Part shown: piece by piece, positions 45,777 through 55,245 of the stretch
Layout of the letters: each line of letters opens with the position of its first letter
How positions within the stretch are numbered: position 1 is the first letter of the stretch
Assembly: GCF_000688255.1 (NCBI RefSeq)
Contig: NZ_JHYS01000003.1
Location: 62,001-126,000 of the forward strand
DNA length: 64,000 nucleotides
From: Simplicispira psychrophila DSM 11588
Lineage (GTDB): Bacteria; Pseudomonadota; Gammaproteobacteria; Burkholderiales; Burkholderiaceae_C
Direction: 5' to 3'
Program-made: the position numbers and the translations under genes
The notes under the pieces: model-generated
The model's database searches: none
Told to the model about the DNA's origin: nothing
The model's input: the letters and a program-made list of their open reading frames with translations, nothing else

Positions 45777-47222
45777 ATGTCCTATTCCTTTCTTTGGCAC
45801 GACTACGAAACCTTTGGTGCCGATACCCGGCGCGACCGCCCGGCGCAGTTTGCCGCCATCCGCACCGATGCGCAGCTGAACGAGATCGGCGAGCCGCTGA
45901 TGCTGTATTGCCAGCCGACCAACGACTATCTGCCCGACCCGGTGTCGTGCCTGATCACCGGCATCACACCGCAAATGGCCTGGCAACGGGGCATCCCTGA
46001 GCGCGAGTTTGCCCAGCGCATCGAGGCCGAAATGGCCCAGCCCGGCACCATCAGCGTCGGCTACAACAGCATCCGGTTTGACGACGAGATCACCCGCTTT
46101 ATGTTGTGGCGCAATCTCGCCGACCCATATGCGCGCGAGTGGCAGAACAATTGCGGCCGCTGGGACTTGATGGACGTGGTGCGGATGGTGTTCGCCCTGC
46201 GCCCGGACGGCATCGTCTGGCCGACCAAAGAAGATGGCACAGCCAGCTTCAAGCTGGAAGATCTGACTCGCGCCAACGGCCTAGTACACGAAGCGGCGCA
46301 CGACGCGCTGTCGGATGTGCGCGCCACGATTGCACTGGCGCGTTTGGTGCGCCAGCAGCAGCCTAAATTGTTTGACTTTGCGCTGGCGCTGCACAAAAAA
46401 GACCGCGTCGCTGACGAACTGCACCTGCCGGCGACGGCGCAAACCGCGCGACCGTTTTTGCACGTCTCAGGCATGTTCGGCGTTGAGCGCGGCTGCTTGG
46501 CGGTGATGTGGCCGCTGGCCAGTCACCCGACCAATAAGAACGAAATCATCGCCTGGGATTTGGCGCAAGACCCGAGCGAGTTGGCCACCTTGAGCGTCGA
46601 GCAACTGCGTCTGCGGATGTTCACCCGCACGGCAGATTTGCCCGAGGGCGTGAAGCGCCTGCCGATTAAAACCATCCACCTGAACAAATCGCCGATGGTG
46701 GTGAGTAACCTGAAAACGCTCAATCCAGCGATGGCGCAGCGCTGGGGCATCGACATGGATGCCGCCATGGCCCACGCCGCCGTGGCGCGTGATTTGCCGG
46801 ATATGACGCTGCTCTGGAAAGCGGTGTTTGCCCGCCAGCCAGAGCCGGGCGCGCCCACCGACCCCGAGCAGGATTTGTACGCCGGCTTTGTCGGCAATGG
46901 TGACCGCCACCGGCTCAATGAGCTGCGCACGATGGGCGCAGCGCAGTTGGCACAAGCCAAAACCAGCTTTGACGACCCGCGCCTGACCGAGTTGCTGTGG
47001 CGCTACCGGGCGCGCAATTTTGCCGACACGCTCTCGCCCGAGGAGCAACAGCGCTGGGAGGCGCACCGCAAGGCCCGTTTGATTGACGGCGCGGGTGGCG
47101 CGCGCACCGCAGAGCAGTTGCTGGCGCAGATCGATGCGCTGTCAGAAAGCGCCGACGAGCGCGGCCAGGACATCCTGGGCGAGCTGTACGACTACGCCTC
47201 AGAGATTGCGCCGGAGCGTTGA
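45777..47222 (+). CDS. sbcB: Exodeoxyribonuclease I
   Basis: A 481-residue 3'-5' single-strand exonuclease used in recombination and mismatch repair. The DEDD exonuclease core is clear: FLWHDYETFG (Asp/Glu pair near residue 8), VGYNSIRFDDEITRFMLWR, and the AAHDALSDVRATIALA block with the last Asp. The SH3-like and helical C-terminal region contains LPIKTIHLNKSPMVV and LLWRYRARNFADTLS. The start at 45777 (MSYSFLWHDYETFG) matches the family N-terminus. The length agrees with E. coli ExoI (475). Confidence 0.95.
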   Translation: MSYSFLWHDYETFGADTRRDRPAQFAAIRTDAQLNEIGEPLMLYCQPTNDYLPDPVSCLITGITPQMAWQRGIPEREFAQRIEAEMAQPGTISVGYNSIRFDDEITRFMLWRNLADPYAREWQNNCGRWDLMDVVRMVFALRPDGIVWPTKEDGTASFKLEDLTRANGLVHEAAHDALSDVRATIALARLVRQQQPKLFDFALALHKKDRVADELHLPATAQTARPFLHVSGMFGVERGCLAVMWPLASHPTNKNEIIAWDLAQDPSELATLSVEQLRLRMFTRTADLPEGVKRLPIKTIHLNKSPMVVSNLKTLNPAMAQRWGIDMDAAMAHAAVARDLPDMTLLWKAVFARQPEPGAPTDPEQDLYAGFVGNGDRHRLNELRTMGAAQLAQAKTSFDDPRLTELLWRYRARNFADTLSPEEQQRWEAHRKARLIDGAGGARTAEQLLAQIDALSESADERGQDILGELYDYASEIAPER

Positions 47223-47240
47223 TTTCGGTTTGCGCTGGTT

Positions 47241-48140
47241 TTAGGCCAGTGTGAACAGCGGAATGTCCTTGTCTGCAGCCAGCGCATCCAATTGCGCGCG
47301 GGTTTGGTCACGCAAAAAATCGGCGATGGCGGCGTGCGTGGCCGGGGTGCGCAACACCGCTGCGTCGCCGGTGGTGTCTTCCAACTTGGCCGCAAGGCAC
47401 AGGCGCGCAGCAAAGTGCGGCTCCAGTGCGGCGACCGCCACCCGGCCATCGGCGCACGGGTAAACGCGGTAGCCAGCGTGGGCGCCGCCAATGTCGCTGC
47501 TCGGCTGGGTCAGTCCCCACGCGTGCGGCAAAGCCAGCCACTGCGCGGCTTCGGCCAGACCCACTTCAATGCATACACCGCGCCCGTCTTGCGCGCGCGC
47601 CAGCAGGGCTTGCAACACCGCTTCGCTGGCCATCAACGAGCCGCCCATGTCGGCATACAGTGTCGGCGGCAGGTCGGTGCCGGGCAGCAGCCCGGCTTCG
47701 GCCAGATAGGTCAGGTCGTGGCCGGCTTCATCGGCGCGCGGGCCGCAGGCACCGACGATGCGCACCAGCGACAGGCGCGGGTAACGCGCTTGCAGCAGCG
47801 GCCAGTCCAGTCCTAATTTAGCCAAGGCACTGGGACGAAACGAGGTGAGGAGTACGTCGGTTTGCGCCAGTTCGGCGTGCAGCATGGCTTGGCCGGCTTC
47901 GGTTTTGAGCTGCGCTTGCAGCACGCGCAGGCCAGGGTGCAGCGCGGCGTAGGCCTGCGGGCTGTACCAACTCATCGGGTCGGCGCTGGCGCTGTTTTCC
48001 GATGCCAGCGGTTCGAGTTTGGTGCACTGCGCACCCATTTGGGCGCAGCGCAGCAGGGCGGCGGGGCCGGGCAGGTTGAGCGCCAAACTCAGGATGCGGA
48101 CGTTGCGCAGGGCTTGCAGGGGTGCTGTAGGTGTGCTCAT
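47241..48140 (-). CDS. CaiB/BaiF family CoA transferase
   Basis: A 299-residue protein of the class III CoA-transferase/racemase family. The N-terminus is recognisable at LSLALNLPGPAALLRCAQMGAQCTKLEP. The catalytic Asp is likely in GHDLTYLAEAGLLPG. Also present are YADMGGSLMASEAVLQALLARAQDGRGVCIEVGLAEAA, here as the GxL-AxxA and GRGxxxxV blocks. At about 300 residues it is shorter than the usual 400, as in the alpha-methylacyl-CoA racemase-like subset. The ATG at 48140 lies directly behind repeat copy R10. Substrate unknown. Confidence 0.85.
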   Translation of the reverse strand: MSTPTAPLQALRNVRILSLALNLPGPAALLRCAQMGAQCTKLEPLASENSASADPMSWYSPQAYAALHPGLRVLQAQLKTEAGQAMLHAELAQTDVLLTSFRPSALAKLGLDWPLLQARYPRLSLVRIVGACGPRADEAGHDLTYLAEAGLLPGTDLPPTLYADMGGSLMASEAVLQALLARAQDGRGVCIEVGLAEAAQWLALPHAWGLTQPSSDIGGAHAGYRVYPCADGRVAVAALEPHFAARLCLAAKLEDTTGDAAVLRTPATHAAIADFLRDQTRAQLDALAADKDIPLFTLA

Positions 48141-48158
48141 GATAGAATAATTTACTAT

Positions 48159-48210
48159 AAATTTAATAGCTGCTAGCGCACGCATCTAAAGGGCTAGAGG
48201 CCTAAAGGGC
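48159..48210 (+). repeat. Palindromic repeat copy R10
   Basis: AAATTTAATAGCTGCTAGCG, CACGCATCT, AAAGGGCTAGAGGCC, TAAAGGGC. It lies between the aminotransferase terminator and the CoA-transferase start codon, so it overlaps the promoter or leader of the latter. Confidence 0.85.
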
Positions 48211-48236
48211 TATAAAAAAACCGCCCAAAGGCGGTT
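48211..48236 (-). terminator. Intrinsic terminator of the aminotransferase gene
   Basis: AACCGCC (48219-48225) pairs with GGCGGTT (48230-48236) around a four-base loop. On the minus strand it ends in seven U residues, about 25 nt behind the aminotransferase stop. Confidence 0.9.
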
Positions 48237-48259
48237 GTGAGGCTGAGAAAGTAGTTTCT

Positions 48260-49456
48260 TTAGACCACTTTGGCAATCGACTGGCAAACGTAGTCGATGT
48301 TCTGGCTGTTCAGCGCGGCCACGCACATGCGGCCGGTGTCGGTGCCGTAGACGCCAAACTCAGTGCGCAGGCGTACCATTTGGTCTTTGCTCAGGCCTGA
48401 GTAGCTGAACATGCCGATTTGGCTGGTGATGAACGACATATCTTGCTGCACGCCAGCGGCTTTGAGGCCATCGACCAGCTTTTGCCGCATGGCTTTGATG
48501 CGCACGCGCATTTCGCCCAATTCGGTTTCCCACAGGGCGCGCAGTTCGGGGTTGTTCAGTACCGCTGCGACCACTGCGCCGCCGTGGGTCGGTGGGTTGC
48601 TGTAGTTGGTGCGGATGACGATTTTGAGTTGGCTCAGCACGCGGCTGGCTTCTTCTTTGTCGCTGCACAGCACCGACAGGCCGCCGACGCGCTCGCCGTA
48701 CAGGCTAAAGCTCTTGCTGAACGAGGTCGAGACAAAGAAGTTCAGGCCGGCAGCGACAAATTGGTCGATGACCGCGCCGTCCTCTTGGATGCCGTAGCCA
48801 AAGCCTTGGTAGGCCATGTCGAGAAACGGCGTCAAATGCGCTTCACGGACGACAGCGATGACCTGTGCCCACTGCGCGGGCGTGATGTCGTAGCCGGTCG
48901 GGTTGTGGCAGCAAGCGTGCAGCACCACGATGGTGCCGGGCGTGGCGGCTTTCAGGCTGTCCAACATGGCGGCAAAGTTGACGCCGCGCTGCTCTGCGTC
49001 GTAGTAGGCGTAGGTATCGACCGTGAAGCCAGCGTTGGTGAACAGCGCGCGGTGGTTTTCCCAGCTGGGGTCAGAGATCAGTACGGTGGCATTGGGGCTG
49101 AGCCTTTTCAGGAAGTCAGCGCCAATTTTCAAGCCACCGGTGCCGCCAATGGCCTGCACCGTGGCGACACGGCCAGACTTGACTGGCTCGGAGTCGGCAC
49201 CAAACACCAGGCCTTTGACGGCGCTGTCGTAGGCGGCAATGCCGTCGATAGGCAGATAGCCGCGTGCGCTGGGCGTGGCCATCAGGGTTTTTTCAGCGGC
49301 TTGCACGCATTGCAGCAGCGGCAGCTTGCCGTTGTCGTCGAAATACACACCCACACCGAGGTTCACCTTGCGGGGATTGGTATCAGCGTTGAATTGTTCG
49401 TTAAGACCCAAGATTGGGTCGCGGGGGGCCATCTCGACGGCGGAGAACAGAGACAT
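48260..49456 (-). CDS. Aromatic/aspartate aminotransferase (class I)
   Basis: A 398-residue PLP enzyme of the AspC/TyrB group that moves amino groups between aspartate or aromatic amino acids and 2-oxoglutarate. The N-terminus (FSAVEMAPRDPILGLNEQFNAD) is typical. Other features are the substrate-binding HNPTGYD, LDMAYQGFGYG, and the PLP lysine Lys248 in SFSKSFSLYGERVGGLSVLC. RTNYSNPPTHGG and GMFSYSGLS follow. I chose the ATG at 49456 with AAGGA eight nt upstream. AspC and TyrB cannot be separated by eye. Divergent from uvrB. Confidence 0.93.
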   Translation of the reverse strand: MSLFSAVEMAPRDPILGLNEQFNADTNPRKVNLGVGVYFDDNGKLPLLQCVQAAEKTLMATPSARGYLPIDGIAAYDSAVKGLVFGADSEPVKSGRVATVQAIGGTGGLKIGADFLKRLSPNATVLISDPSWENHRALFTNAGFTVDTYAYYDAEQRGVNFAAMLDSLKAATPGTIVVLHACCHNPTGYDITPAQWAQVIAVVREAHLTPFLDMAYQGFGYGIQEDGAVIDQFVAAGLNFFVSTSFSKSFSLYGERVGGLSVLCSDKEEASRVLSQLKIVIRTNYSNPPTHGGAVVAAVLNNPELRALWETELGEMRVRIKAMRQKLVDGLKAAGVQQDMSFITSQIGMFSYSGLSKDQMVRLRTEFGVYGTDTGRMCVAALNSQNIDYVCQSIAKVV

Positions 49457-49571
49457 GAAAAGTCCTTGGAGGGGTGGAAATTTGGCAGTCAACCCCCAGC
49501 TACGTTAGCCTTTGGGGTTAACCCCTGCAGATTTTAGCGGCGCCGCGCAAGCTGCGTTGCCTCACCACGCC

Positions 49572-51692
49572 ATGCACGAAGTTTCTGCCACCGCCGCGCC
49601 CGCGCCCACGCCTGCTATTGCCGCTACCGGACAGTGGCTGCGCTTTCCCGATTCGCCGTTCGAGCTGTACCAGCCCTATCCGCCGGCGGGTGACCAGCCG
49701 CAGGCCATTGATCAGTTGGTCCAAGGGCTGCGTGATGGCGAGGTCTACCAGACGCTGCTGGGTGTGACCGGCTCGGGCAAGACTTTCACCATGGCCAATG
49801 TGATTGCGCGCATGGGACGGCCAGCGATGGTGTTTGCACCGAACAAGACGCTGGCGGCGCAGTTGTATTCGGAATTTAGGGAGTTTTTTCCGAAAAACGC
49901 CGTCGAGTATTTTGTCAGCTATTACGACTACTACCAGCCCGAAGCCTATGTGCCGCAGCGCGATTTGTTCATTGAAAAAGACAGCGCCATCAACGAGCAC
50001 ATCGAGCAGATGCGCCTGTCGTGTACCAAAAGCATTCTGGAGCGGCGCGATGTGATCATCGTCGCCACGGTGTCGGCCATCTACGGCATTGGCAACCCTG
50101 AGAGCTACCACCGCATGGTGATGCTGCTGCGCGTCGGCGACAAAATCGGCCAGCGCGACACCATTGCGCAGCTGGTACGGATGCAGTACCAGCGCAACGA
50201 CGCGGATTTTTCGCGCGGCACTTTTCGCGTGCGCGGCGACACCATCGACGTGTTTCCAGCGGAACATTCGGAGCTAGCAGTGCGGATTGAGTTGTTTGAC
50301 GATGAAGTCGAAAGCCTGCAGCTGTTTGATCCGCTCACTGGCCGGGTGCGCCAGAGCCTGGCGCGCTTTACTGTCTACCCGAGCAGCCACTACGTCACAC
50401 CACGCGACCAGGTACTGGTGGCAGTCGAGGCTATCAAAACCGAGCTGGCCGAGCGGCTCAAGCAACTGGTGGGCGATGGCAAGCTGGTCGAAGCGCAGCG
50501 GCTGGAGCAGCGCACGCGCTTTGATCTGGAGATGCTCACCGAAGTCGGCCACTGCAAGGGCATCGAGAACTACTCGCGCCACCTGTCGGGCAGCGCACCC
50601 GGCGATCCGCCCAGCACCCTGACCGATTACATGCCCAAAGACGCGCTGATGTTTTTGGACGAAAGCCACCAGATGATTGGCCAGCTCAGCGCCATGTACA
50701 ACGGCGACCGTTCGCGCAAGACCACGCTGGTCGAATATGGTTTTCGCCTGCCCAGCGCGCTGGACAATCGGCCGCTCAAATTTGAAGAATTTGAGCAGCG
50801 TATGCGCCAGGTGGTGTTTGTCTCGGCCACGCCCGCCGACTATGAAAAGACCCACGCCGGGCAGGTGGTGGAGCAATTGGTGCGGCCCACCGGGCTGGTC
50901 GATCCGCTGATCGAGGTGCGCCCAGCTACCCACCAGGTTGATGATGTGTTGCAGGAAATTCGCCTGCGTGCCGCTCTGGGTGAGCGCGTACTCATTACTA
51001 CGCTAACCAAGCGCATGGCCGAGCAATTGACGGAATATCTGAGTGAGAACGGTGTCAAGGTGCGCTATCTGCACAGCGACATCGACACCGTCGAGCGGGT
51101 GGAAATCATCCGCGACCTGCGCCTGGGGGCGTTTGATGTGCTGGTCGGTATCAACCTGTTGCGGGAGGGTCTGGATATTCCAGAGGTGTCTTTGGTCGCC
51201 ATTCTGGATGCCGATAAGGAAGGATTTTTGCGCTCGGAGCGCAGCCTGATCCAGACTATTGGCCGAGCGGCACGCAACCTCTCGGGCAAGGCCATCCTGT
51301 ATGCCGACCGGGTGACCGATTCCATGCGCCGAGCCATTGGCGAGACCGAGCGCCGCCGCGCACGCCAGATAGAACACAACCTTGTCCAAGGCATCACGCC
51401 ACGCAGCATTGTCAAGCAGGTGCGCGACCTGATCGATGGCGTCTATAGCGAAAAAGCCGGTAAAGACGCCGAGCGTCTGGAGTACGCCGCTTTGCAGCGC
51501 GCCAAGATCGAAGACATGTCAGAAAAAGACATCGCGCGCGAGATCAAGCGGCTGGAAAAACAAATGATGGAGCACGCGCGCAATCTGGAGTTTGAACAGG
51601 CCGCACAGGTGCGCGATCAATTGGGTCGGCTCAAAGACCAGGCCTTTGGCGCCCACGGCAGCGACAACGTGCTGCCGTTACCCGCAGGCTGA
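49572..51692 (+). CDS. uvrB: UvrABC system protein B
   Basis: A 706-residue DNA damage recognition helicase of nucleotide excision repair. It has Walker [11 protein letters not shown], the beta-hairpin region [13 protein letters not shown], Walker [11 protein letters not shown], the motif [24 protein letters not shown] (here as [10 protein letters not shown]), and QTIGRAARN. The C-terminal UVR domain is [20 protein letters not shown], which contacts UvrC. I chose the ATG at 49572. A TTG at 49512 would add 20 residues. The N-terminal 35 residues are Ala/Thr-rich and longer than in E. coli. A 12-bp palindrome lies upstream. Confidence 0.96.
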   Translation: MHEVSATAAPAPTPAIAATGQWLRFPDSPFELYQPYPPAGDQPQAIDQLVQGLRDGEVYQTLLGVTGSGKTFTMANVIARMGRPAMVFAPNKTLAAQLYSEFREFFPKNAVEYFVSYYDYYQPEAYVPQRDLFIEKDSAINEHIEQMRLSCTKSILERRDVIIVATVSAIYGIGNPESYHRMVMLLRVGDKIGQRDTIAQLVRMQYQRNDADFSRGTFRVRGDTIDVFPAEHSELAVRIELFDDEVESLQLFDPLTGRVRQSLARFTVYPSSHYVTPRDQVLVAVEAIKTELAERLKQLVGDGKLVEAQRLEQRTRFDLEMLTEVGHCKGIENYSRHLSGSAPGDPPSTLTDYMPKDALMFLDESHQMIGQLSAMYNGDRSRKTTLVEYGFRLPSALDNRPLKFEEFEQRMRQVVFVSATPADYEKTHAGQVVEQLVRPTGLVDPLIEVRPATHQVDDVLQEIRLRAALGERVLITTLTKRMAEQLTEYLSENGVKVRYLHSDIDTVERVEIIRDLRLGAFDVLVGINLLREGLDIPEVSLVAILDADKEGFLRSERSLIQTIGRAARNLSGKAILYADRVTDSMRRAIGETERRRARQIEHNLVQGITPRSIVKQVRDLIDGVYSEKAGKDAERLEYAALQRAKIEDMSEKDIAREIKRLEKQMMEHARNLEFEQAAQVRDQLGRLKDQAFGAHGSDNVLPLPAG

Positions 51693-51759
51693 AGGGTTTT
51701 TGCATCTCGCTTCGAAGGGGCTTTGTGACCAATCTGACAGTAATGTGACTGGTGAGTTT

Positions 51760-51800
51760 TTTTATCCGACAAATTTAATAGGATTAGTGCTATACTCCTG
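51760..51800 (+). promoter_or_regulatory. iscR promoter with IscR-like site
   Basis: TATACT at 51791-51796 is a good -10 box. Upstream ATCCGAC (51764-51770) and AATAGGAT (51777-51784) form a partial dyad that resembles a type 1 IscR binding site, and CCGACA may serve as a weak -35 element. Autorepression of the operon by IscR is expected from the family. Confidence 0.55.
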
Positions 51801-51948
51801 TTAAATACTCAACAAATACCCCCGCGATGAACGGCTTTGCTTTGGGATAAACCAAGGCGAGGTAGAGGGTAGAGACAGGTTCCCTGTGCTGGCCATCAGC
51901 TTGCAACAGGGGCTTTTTGAACCAACAAGCCTAAAAAAGGAGCTTGCG

Positions 51949-52485
51949 ATGCGTCTCACTACCAAAGGCCGGTTTGCGGTCACTGCCATGATTGATCTGG
52001 CCTTGCGCCAAAACAATGGCCCCGTCACTTTGGCTGCCATTAGCCAGCGTCAGCGTATTTCGCTGTCGTACTTGGAGCAGCTGTTTGGCAAGCTACGCCG
52101 CCACGAACTGGTCGAATCGACCCGGGGACCGGGGGGCGGCTATACCCTGGCGCGCAAGGCGGCCGATATCACAGTGGCCGACATCATTGTTTCGGTGGAC
52201 GAGCCGATTGACTCCACCCAATGTGGCGGTAAAGAAAACTGCCTGGGCGACGCCGGTCGTTGCATGACACACGACCTGTGGGCGGCGCTGAACACGCGCA
52301 TGGTCGAATTTTTGGACTCTGTCACGCTGCAAAAGCTGGTGGACGAGCAATTGGCCAAGGGGGTGCAGATCGAAGACCGTCCGGCCGTGCGCCGCGCCAT
52401 CTCGACCACTCCGGTAATCAAGCCGATCCGCGTCAACGCGCCCAATTCGGTGTTTGCCTTGGGCAACGTTTTCGCCAAATCTTGA
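51949..52485 (+). CDS. iscR: Fe-S cluster assembly transcriptional regulator IscR
   Basis: A 178-residue Rrf2-family regulator. The winged helix is RLTTKGRFAVTAMIDLAL through SYLEQLFGKLRRHELVEST and RGPGGGYTLAR. Cys92, Cys98 and Cys105 (with His107) form the [2Fe-2S] site in CGGKENCLGDAGRC. The cluster-bound form represses the isc operon, so the gene reports cluster demand. The ATG at 51949 follows AAGGAG by eight nt. It heads iscR-iscS-iscU-iscA-hscB-hscA-fdx-dnaQ. The C-terminal tail after residue 140 is Pro/Val-rich. Confidence 0.97.
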   Translation: MRLTTKGRFAVTAMIDLALRQNNGPVTLAAISQRQRISLSYLEQLFGKLRRHELVESTRGPGGGYTLARKAADITVADIIVSVDEPIDSTQCGGKENCLGDAGRCMTHDLWAALNTRMVEFLDSVTLQKLVDEQLAKGVQIEDRPAVRRAISTTPVIKPIRVNAPNSVFALGNVFAKS

Positions 52486-52581
52486 GTGGTGCCAGCGCCT
52501 GCCTCGGCATCGGTGGCCGGGCGGGTGCCTGAGTTTTCACCTATTTTTGTTTTGCCAGCCAAAACCCTTTACTGAGCAGCC

Positions 52582-53802
52582 ATGGATATGACTCCACATT
52601 TCCCTATCTACCTTGATTACGGCGCCACGACGCCGGTTGATCAGCGCGTGGTAGACGCCATGATTCCCTGGTTGCGCGAGCATTTCGGTAATGCCGCTTC
52701 GCGCAGCCATGCCTGGGGCTGGGAAGCTGAAGAAGCCATTGAAAAAGCCCGCACCCAGGTGGCAGATTTGATCCATGCCGACCCGCGCGAAATTGTCTGG
52801 ACCAGTGGCGCCACCGAGTCGATCAACTTGGCCTTGAAGGGCGCTGCCCAGTTCTACAAAGGCAAGGGCAAGCACCTGATTACGCTGAAAACCGAGCACA
52901 AAGCCGTGCTTGACACGATGCGCGAACTGGAGCGGCAAGGCTTTGAGGTGACGTATCTAGACGTCCAAGCCGACGGCCTGGTGAATATGGATGCGCTCAA
53001 GGCCGCTATTCGCCCCGACACCATTTTGATCAGCGTGCTGTTCGTTAACAACGAAATTGGCGTGATCCAAGACGTGGTTGCCATTGGTGCGCTGTGCCGT
53101 GAAAAAGCCATTTTGTTCCACGTTGATGCCGCCCAAGCCACCGGCCGGGTCGAGATCGACATGGCTACTTTGCCGATCGACTTGATGAGCATGACAGCGC
53201 ATAAAACCTACGGTCCCAAGGGCGTGGGTGCGTTGTATGTGCGGCGCAAACCGCGCGTCCGCCTGGAGGCGCAAATCCACGGCGGTGGCCACGAGCGCGG
53301 TATGCGTTCGGGCACACTGCCGACGCACCAGATCGTCGGTATGGGCGAGGCCTTCCGCTTGGCTCAATTGGAAATGGTTGAGAGCAACGCCAAGGCGCGT
53401 GCCTTGCAGCAGCGCCTGTTAGACGGTTTGAAGGATATCGAACAGGTGTTCATCAACGGCAGCCTAGAGCACCGTGTGCCGCAAAACTTGAACATCAGCT
53501 TTAACTATGTCGAGGGCGAGTCGCTGATCATGGGCATCAAAGGCTTGGCGGTATCGTCCGGCTCGGCCTGCACCTCGGCCAGTCTGGAGCCCAGCTATGT
53601 GCTGCGCGCCTTGGGCCGCAGCGACGAGTTGGCGCACAGCAGCCTGCGCATGACTATCGGCCGTTTCACGACCGAAGAAGAAATCGACTACGCCATTGCC
53701 ACCATCCGCGAAAACGTCGCCCGGCTGCGCGAACTCAGTCCGCTGTGGGAAATGTACCAAGATGGCGTGGACATCAGCAGCATCCAGTGGGCAGCGCACT
53801 GA
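52582..53802 (+). CDS. iscS: Cysteine desulfurase IscS
   Basis: A 406-residue PLP enzyme that takes sulfur from cysteine and hands it to IscU and other acceptors. It has [12 protein letters not shown] at the N-terminus, the PLP lysine Lys208 in [11 protein letters not shown], and the mobile catalytic Cys330 in [14 protein letters not shown]. The end (SIQWAAH) is the family tail that contacts IscU. The start is ATG 52582; a second in-frame ATG lies two codons later. Confidence 0.98.
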   Translation: MDMTPHFPIYLDYGATTPVDQRVVDAMIPWLREHFGNAASRSHAWGWEAEEAIEKARTQVADLIHADPREIVWTSGATESINLALKGAAQFYKGKGKHLITLKTEHKAVLDTMRELERQGFEVTYLDVQADGLVNMDALKAAIRPDTILISVLFVNNEIGVIQDVVAIGALCREKAILFHVDAAQATGRVEIDMATLPIDLMSMTAHKTYGPKGVGALYVRRKPRVRLEAQIHGGGHERGMRSGTLPTHQIVGMGEAFRLAQLEMVESNAKARALQQRLLDGLKDIEQVFINGSLEHRVPQNLNISFNYVEGESLIMGIKGLAVSSGSACTSASLEPSYVLRALGRSDELAHSSLRMTIGRFTTEEEIDYAIATIRENVARLRELSPLWEMYQDGVDISSIQWAAH

Positions 53803-53859
53803 CTGCGGTTGGATAGCTGCCTGCATTGAACGCATTGACGTATTGAAGAGGAGAACTCC

Positions 53860-54264
53860 ATGGCTTACTCAGAAAAAGTGATCGACCACTACGAAAACCC
53901 GCGCAACGTCGGCTCGTTCGACAAGGGCGATGAATCGGTGGGCACCGGCATGGTCGGCGCGCCCGCCTGTGGCGACGTCATGAAACTGCAAATCAAGGTC
54001 AACCCGGACACCGGTGTGATCGAAGATGCGCGCTTCAAGACCTATGGCTGTGGCTCGGCCATTGCCTCGTCTTCGCTGGTCACAGAATGGGTCAAGGGCA
54101 AGACGCTGGACGAGGCGGCTGCACTGAAAAACAGCACCATTGCTGAAGAATTGGCGCTGCCGCCGGTCAAGATCCACTGCTCCATCCTGGCCGAAGATGC
54201 CATCAAGGCCGCAGTGAATGATTACAAGGTGAAGCATGGCGCAGCGGCTGCCACTACTGCCTGA
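53860..54264 (+). CDS. iscU: Fe-S cluster scaffold IscU
   Basis: A 134-residue scaffold on which [2Fe-2S] and [4Fe-4S] clusters form. The three cluster cysteines are Cys37, Cys64 and Cys107, with Asp39 in the GAPACGDV motif. LPPVK (100-104) is the recognition site of the chaperone HscA. The C-terminal tail is Ala-rich. AGGAG lies upstream of the start. iscA follows after nine nt. Confidence 0.98.
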   Translation: MAYSEKVIDHYENPRNVGSFDKGDESVGTGMVGAPACGDVMKLQIKVNPDTGVIEDARFKTYGCGSAIASSSLVTEWVKGKTLDEAAALKNSTIAEELALPPVKIHCSILAEDAIKAAVNDYKVKHGAAAATTA

Positions 54265-54273
54265 GGACACGCC

Positions 54274-54597
54274 ATGGCTATTACGCTGACTGAAGCAGCG
54301 GCGCGGCACGTCAGCCGCTATCTGGCCCGGCGTGGCCAGGGGCTGGGAGTGCGTTTGGGTGTCAAAACCAGTGGTTGCTCCGGTCTGGCTTACAAGCTGG
54401 AATACGTGGACCAAGCCGAACCCGAAGACGTGGTGTTTGAAAACCACGGCGTCAAAGTGCTGATCGACCCTAAAAGCCTGGCTTACATTGACGGCACCGA
54501 ACTCGATTTTGTGCGCGAAGGTCTGAACGAGGGCTTTCGCTTCAGCAACCCCAATGAGCGCGACCGCTGCGGTTGTGGAGAAAGCTTCCGGGTGTGA
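54274..54597 (+). CDS. iscA: A-type iron-sulfur carrier IscA
   Basis: A 107-residue cluster carrier with the three conserved cysteines Cys35 (TSGCSG), Cys99 and Cys101 (CGCGESF). It begins [17 protein letters not shown]. It accepts clusters from IscU and passes them to [4Fe-4S] targets. The length equals that of E. coli IscA. It is followed by two hairpins with U tracts before hscB. Confidence 0.97.
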   Translation: MAITLTEAAARHVSRYLARRGQGLGVRLGVKTSGCSGLAYKLEYVDQAEPEDVVFENHGVKVLIDPKSLAYIDGTELDFVREGLNEGFRFSNPNERDRCGCGESFRV

Positions 54598-54611
54598 GTT
54601 TGCTGTGCAAG

Positions 54612-54630
54612 AGCGTGATAACGCTTTTTT
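54612..54630 (+). terminator. Short terminator-like hairpin behind iscA
   Basis: AGCGT-GATA-ACGCT (54612-54625) followed by a run of six T residues. The stem is only five bp, so termination would be weak alone. It stands 15 nt behind the iscA stop and immediately before a stronger hairpin. Confidence 0.55.
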
Positions 54631-54634
54631 GTTC

Positions 54635-54668
54635 AACCGCCACCGTGCACTGCGCTGGCGGTTTTTTT
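54635..54668 (+). terminator. Intrinsic terminator between iscA and hscB
   Basis: AACCGCCA (54635-54642) pairs with TGGCGGTT (54656-54663), and seven T residues follow. The structure looks fully competent. Since hscB starts 31 nt further on with the same orientation, it probably reduces rather than abolishes read-through. Confidence 0.8.
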
Positions 54669-54698
54669 ATGGATCATCCTGGACCCCCTTAGATCACC

Positions 54699-55217
54699 AT
54701 GAATCTGCAATCTGACGATTTTGAATTGTTTGGCGTGCCCCGGCACTTTGCCCAGGAGCGCAGCGCACTCGACGCGCGTTGGAAAGAGTTGCAGCGCGAG
54801 GTGCATCCCGATCGCTTTGCCGCCCAAGGCGCCGCTGCGCAGCGCGTGGCCATGCAATGGTCGGTGCGCATCAATGAGGCTTATCAGCGCCTGAAAGATC
54901 CGCAGCGCCGCGCCGCCTATTTGTGTGAACTGCACGGTGCGCCCATCCGCGCCGAAGACAACACCGCCATGCCGGCAGAATTTTTGATGCAGCAAATGGA
55001 GTGGCGGGAAGCCCTGGAAGATGCCGACAGCGTCTCTGCCGTGGACGCGCTGGCGGCCCAGGTGCAGCAGGCGCGCAGTGCGGCGCTGGAGCGTTGCGCC
55101 GCCTTGATCGATACGCACGGCGATTTTGCGGGTGCTGCCCAGCAGGTCAGAGCCCTCATGTTCATTGCGCGTTTTGCCCAGGACATCGGGCAGCGTCAGG
55201 ATCAACTGGGACAATAG
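54699..55217 (+). CDS. hscB: Fe-S assembly co-chaperone HscB
   Basis: A 172-residue J-protein that brings IscU to HscA and stimulates its ATPase. The J domain covers residues 1-75, with the HPD motif at 36-38 in EVHPDRFA. The C-terminal helical domain has [15 protein letters not shown], the IscU-binding segment. It starts about 100 nt behind iscA, after two terminator-like hairpins, and precedes hscA by 28 nt. Confidence 0.95.
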   Translation: MNLQSDDFELFGVPRHFAQERSALDARWKELQREVHPDRFAAQGAAAQRVAMQWSVRINEAYQRLKDPQRRAAYLCELHGAPIRAEDNTAMPAEFLMQQMEWREALEDADSVSAVDALAAQVQQARSAALERCAALIDTHGDFAGAAQQVRALMFIARFAQDIGQRQDQLGQ

Positions 55218-55245
55218 GCCTCTTTGCCTCTCACTTATAAAATCC

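Noticed and set aside
49500-49571. SOS (LexA) box upstream of uvrB
   Set aside because: No CTGT-N8-ACAG-like sequence is seen; the only clear palindrome is GGGGTTAACCCC.
51772-51800. AATAGGATTAGTGCTATAC in the iscR promoter as a thirteenth repeat copy
   Set aside because: Only the first bases resemble the core and the second arm is absent. It is better explained as promoter and IscR site.
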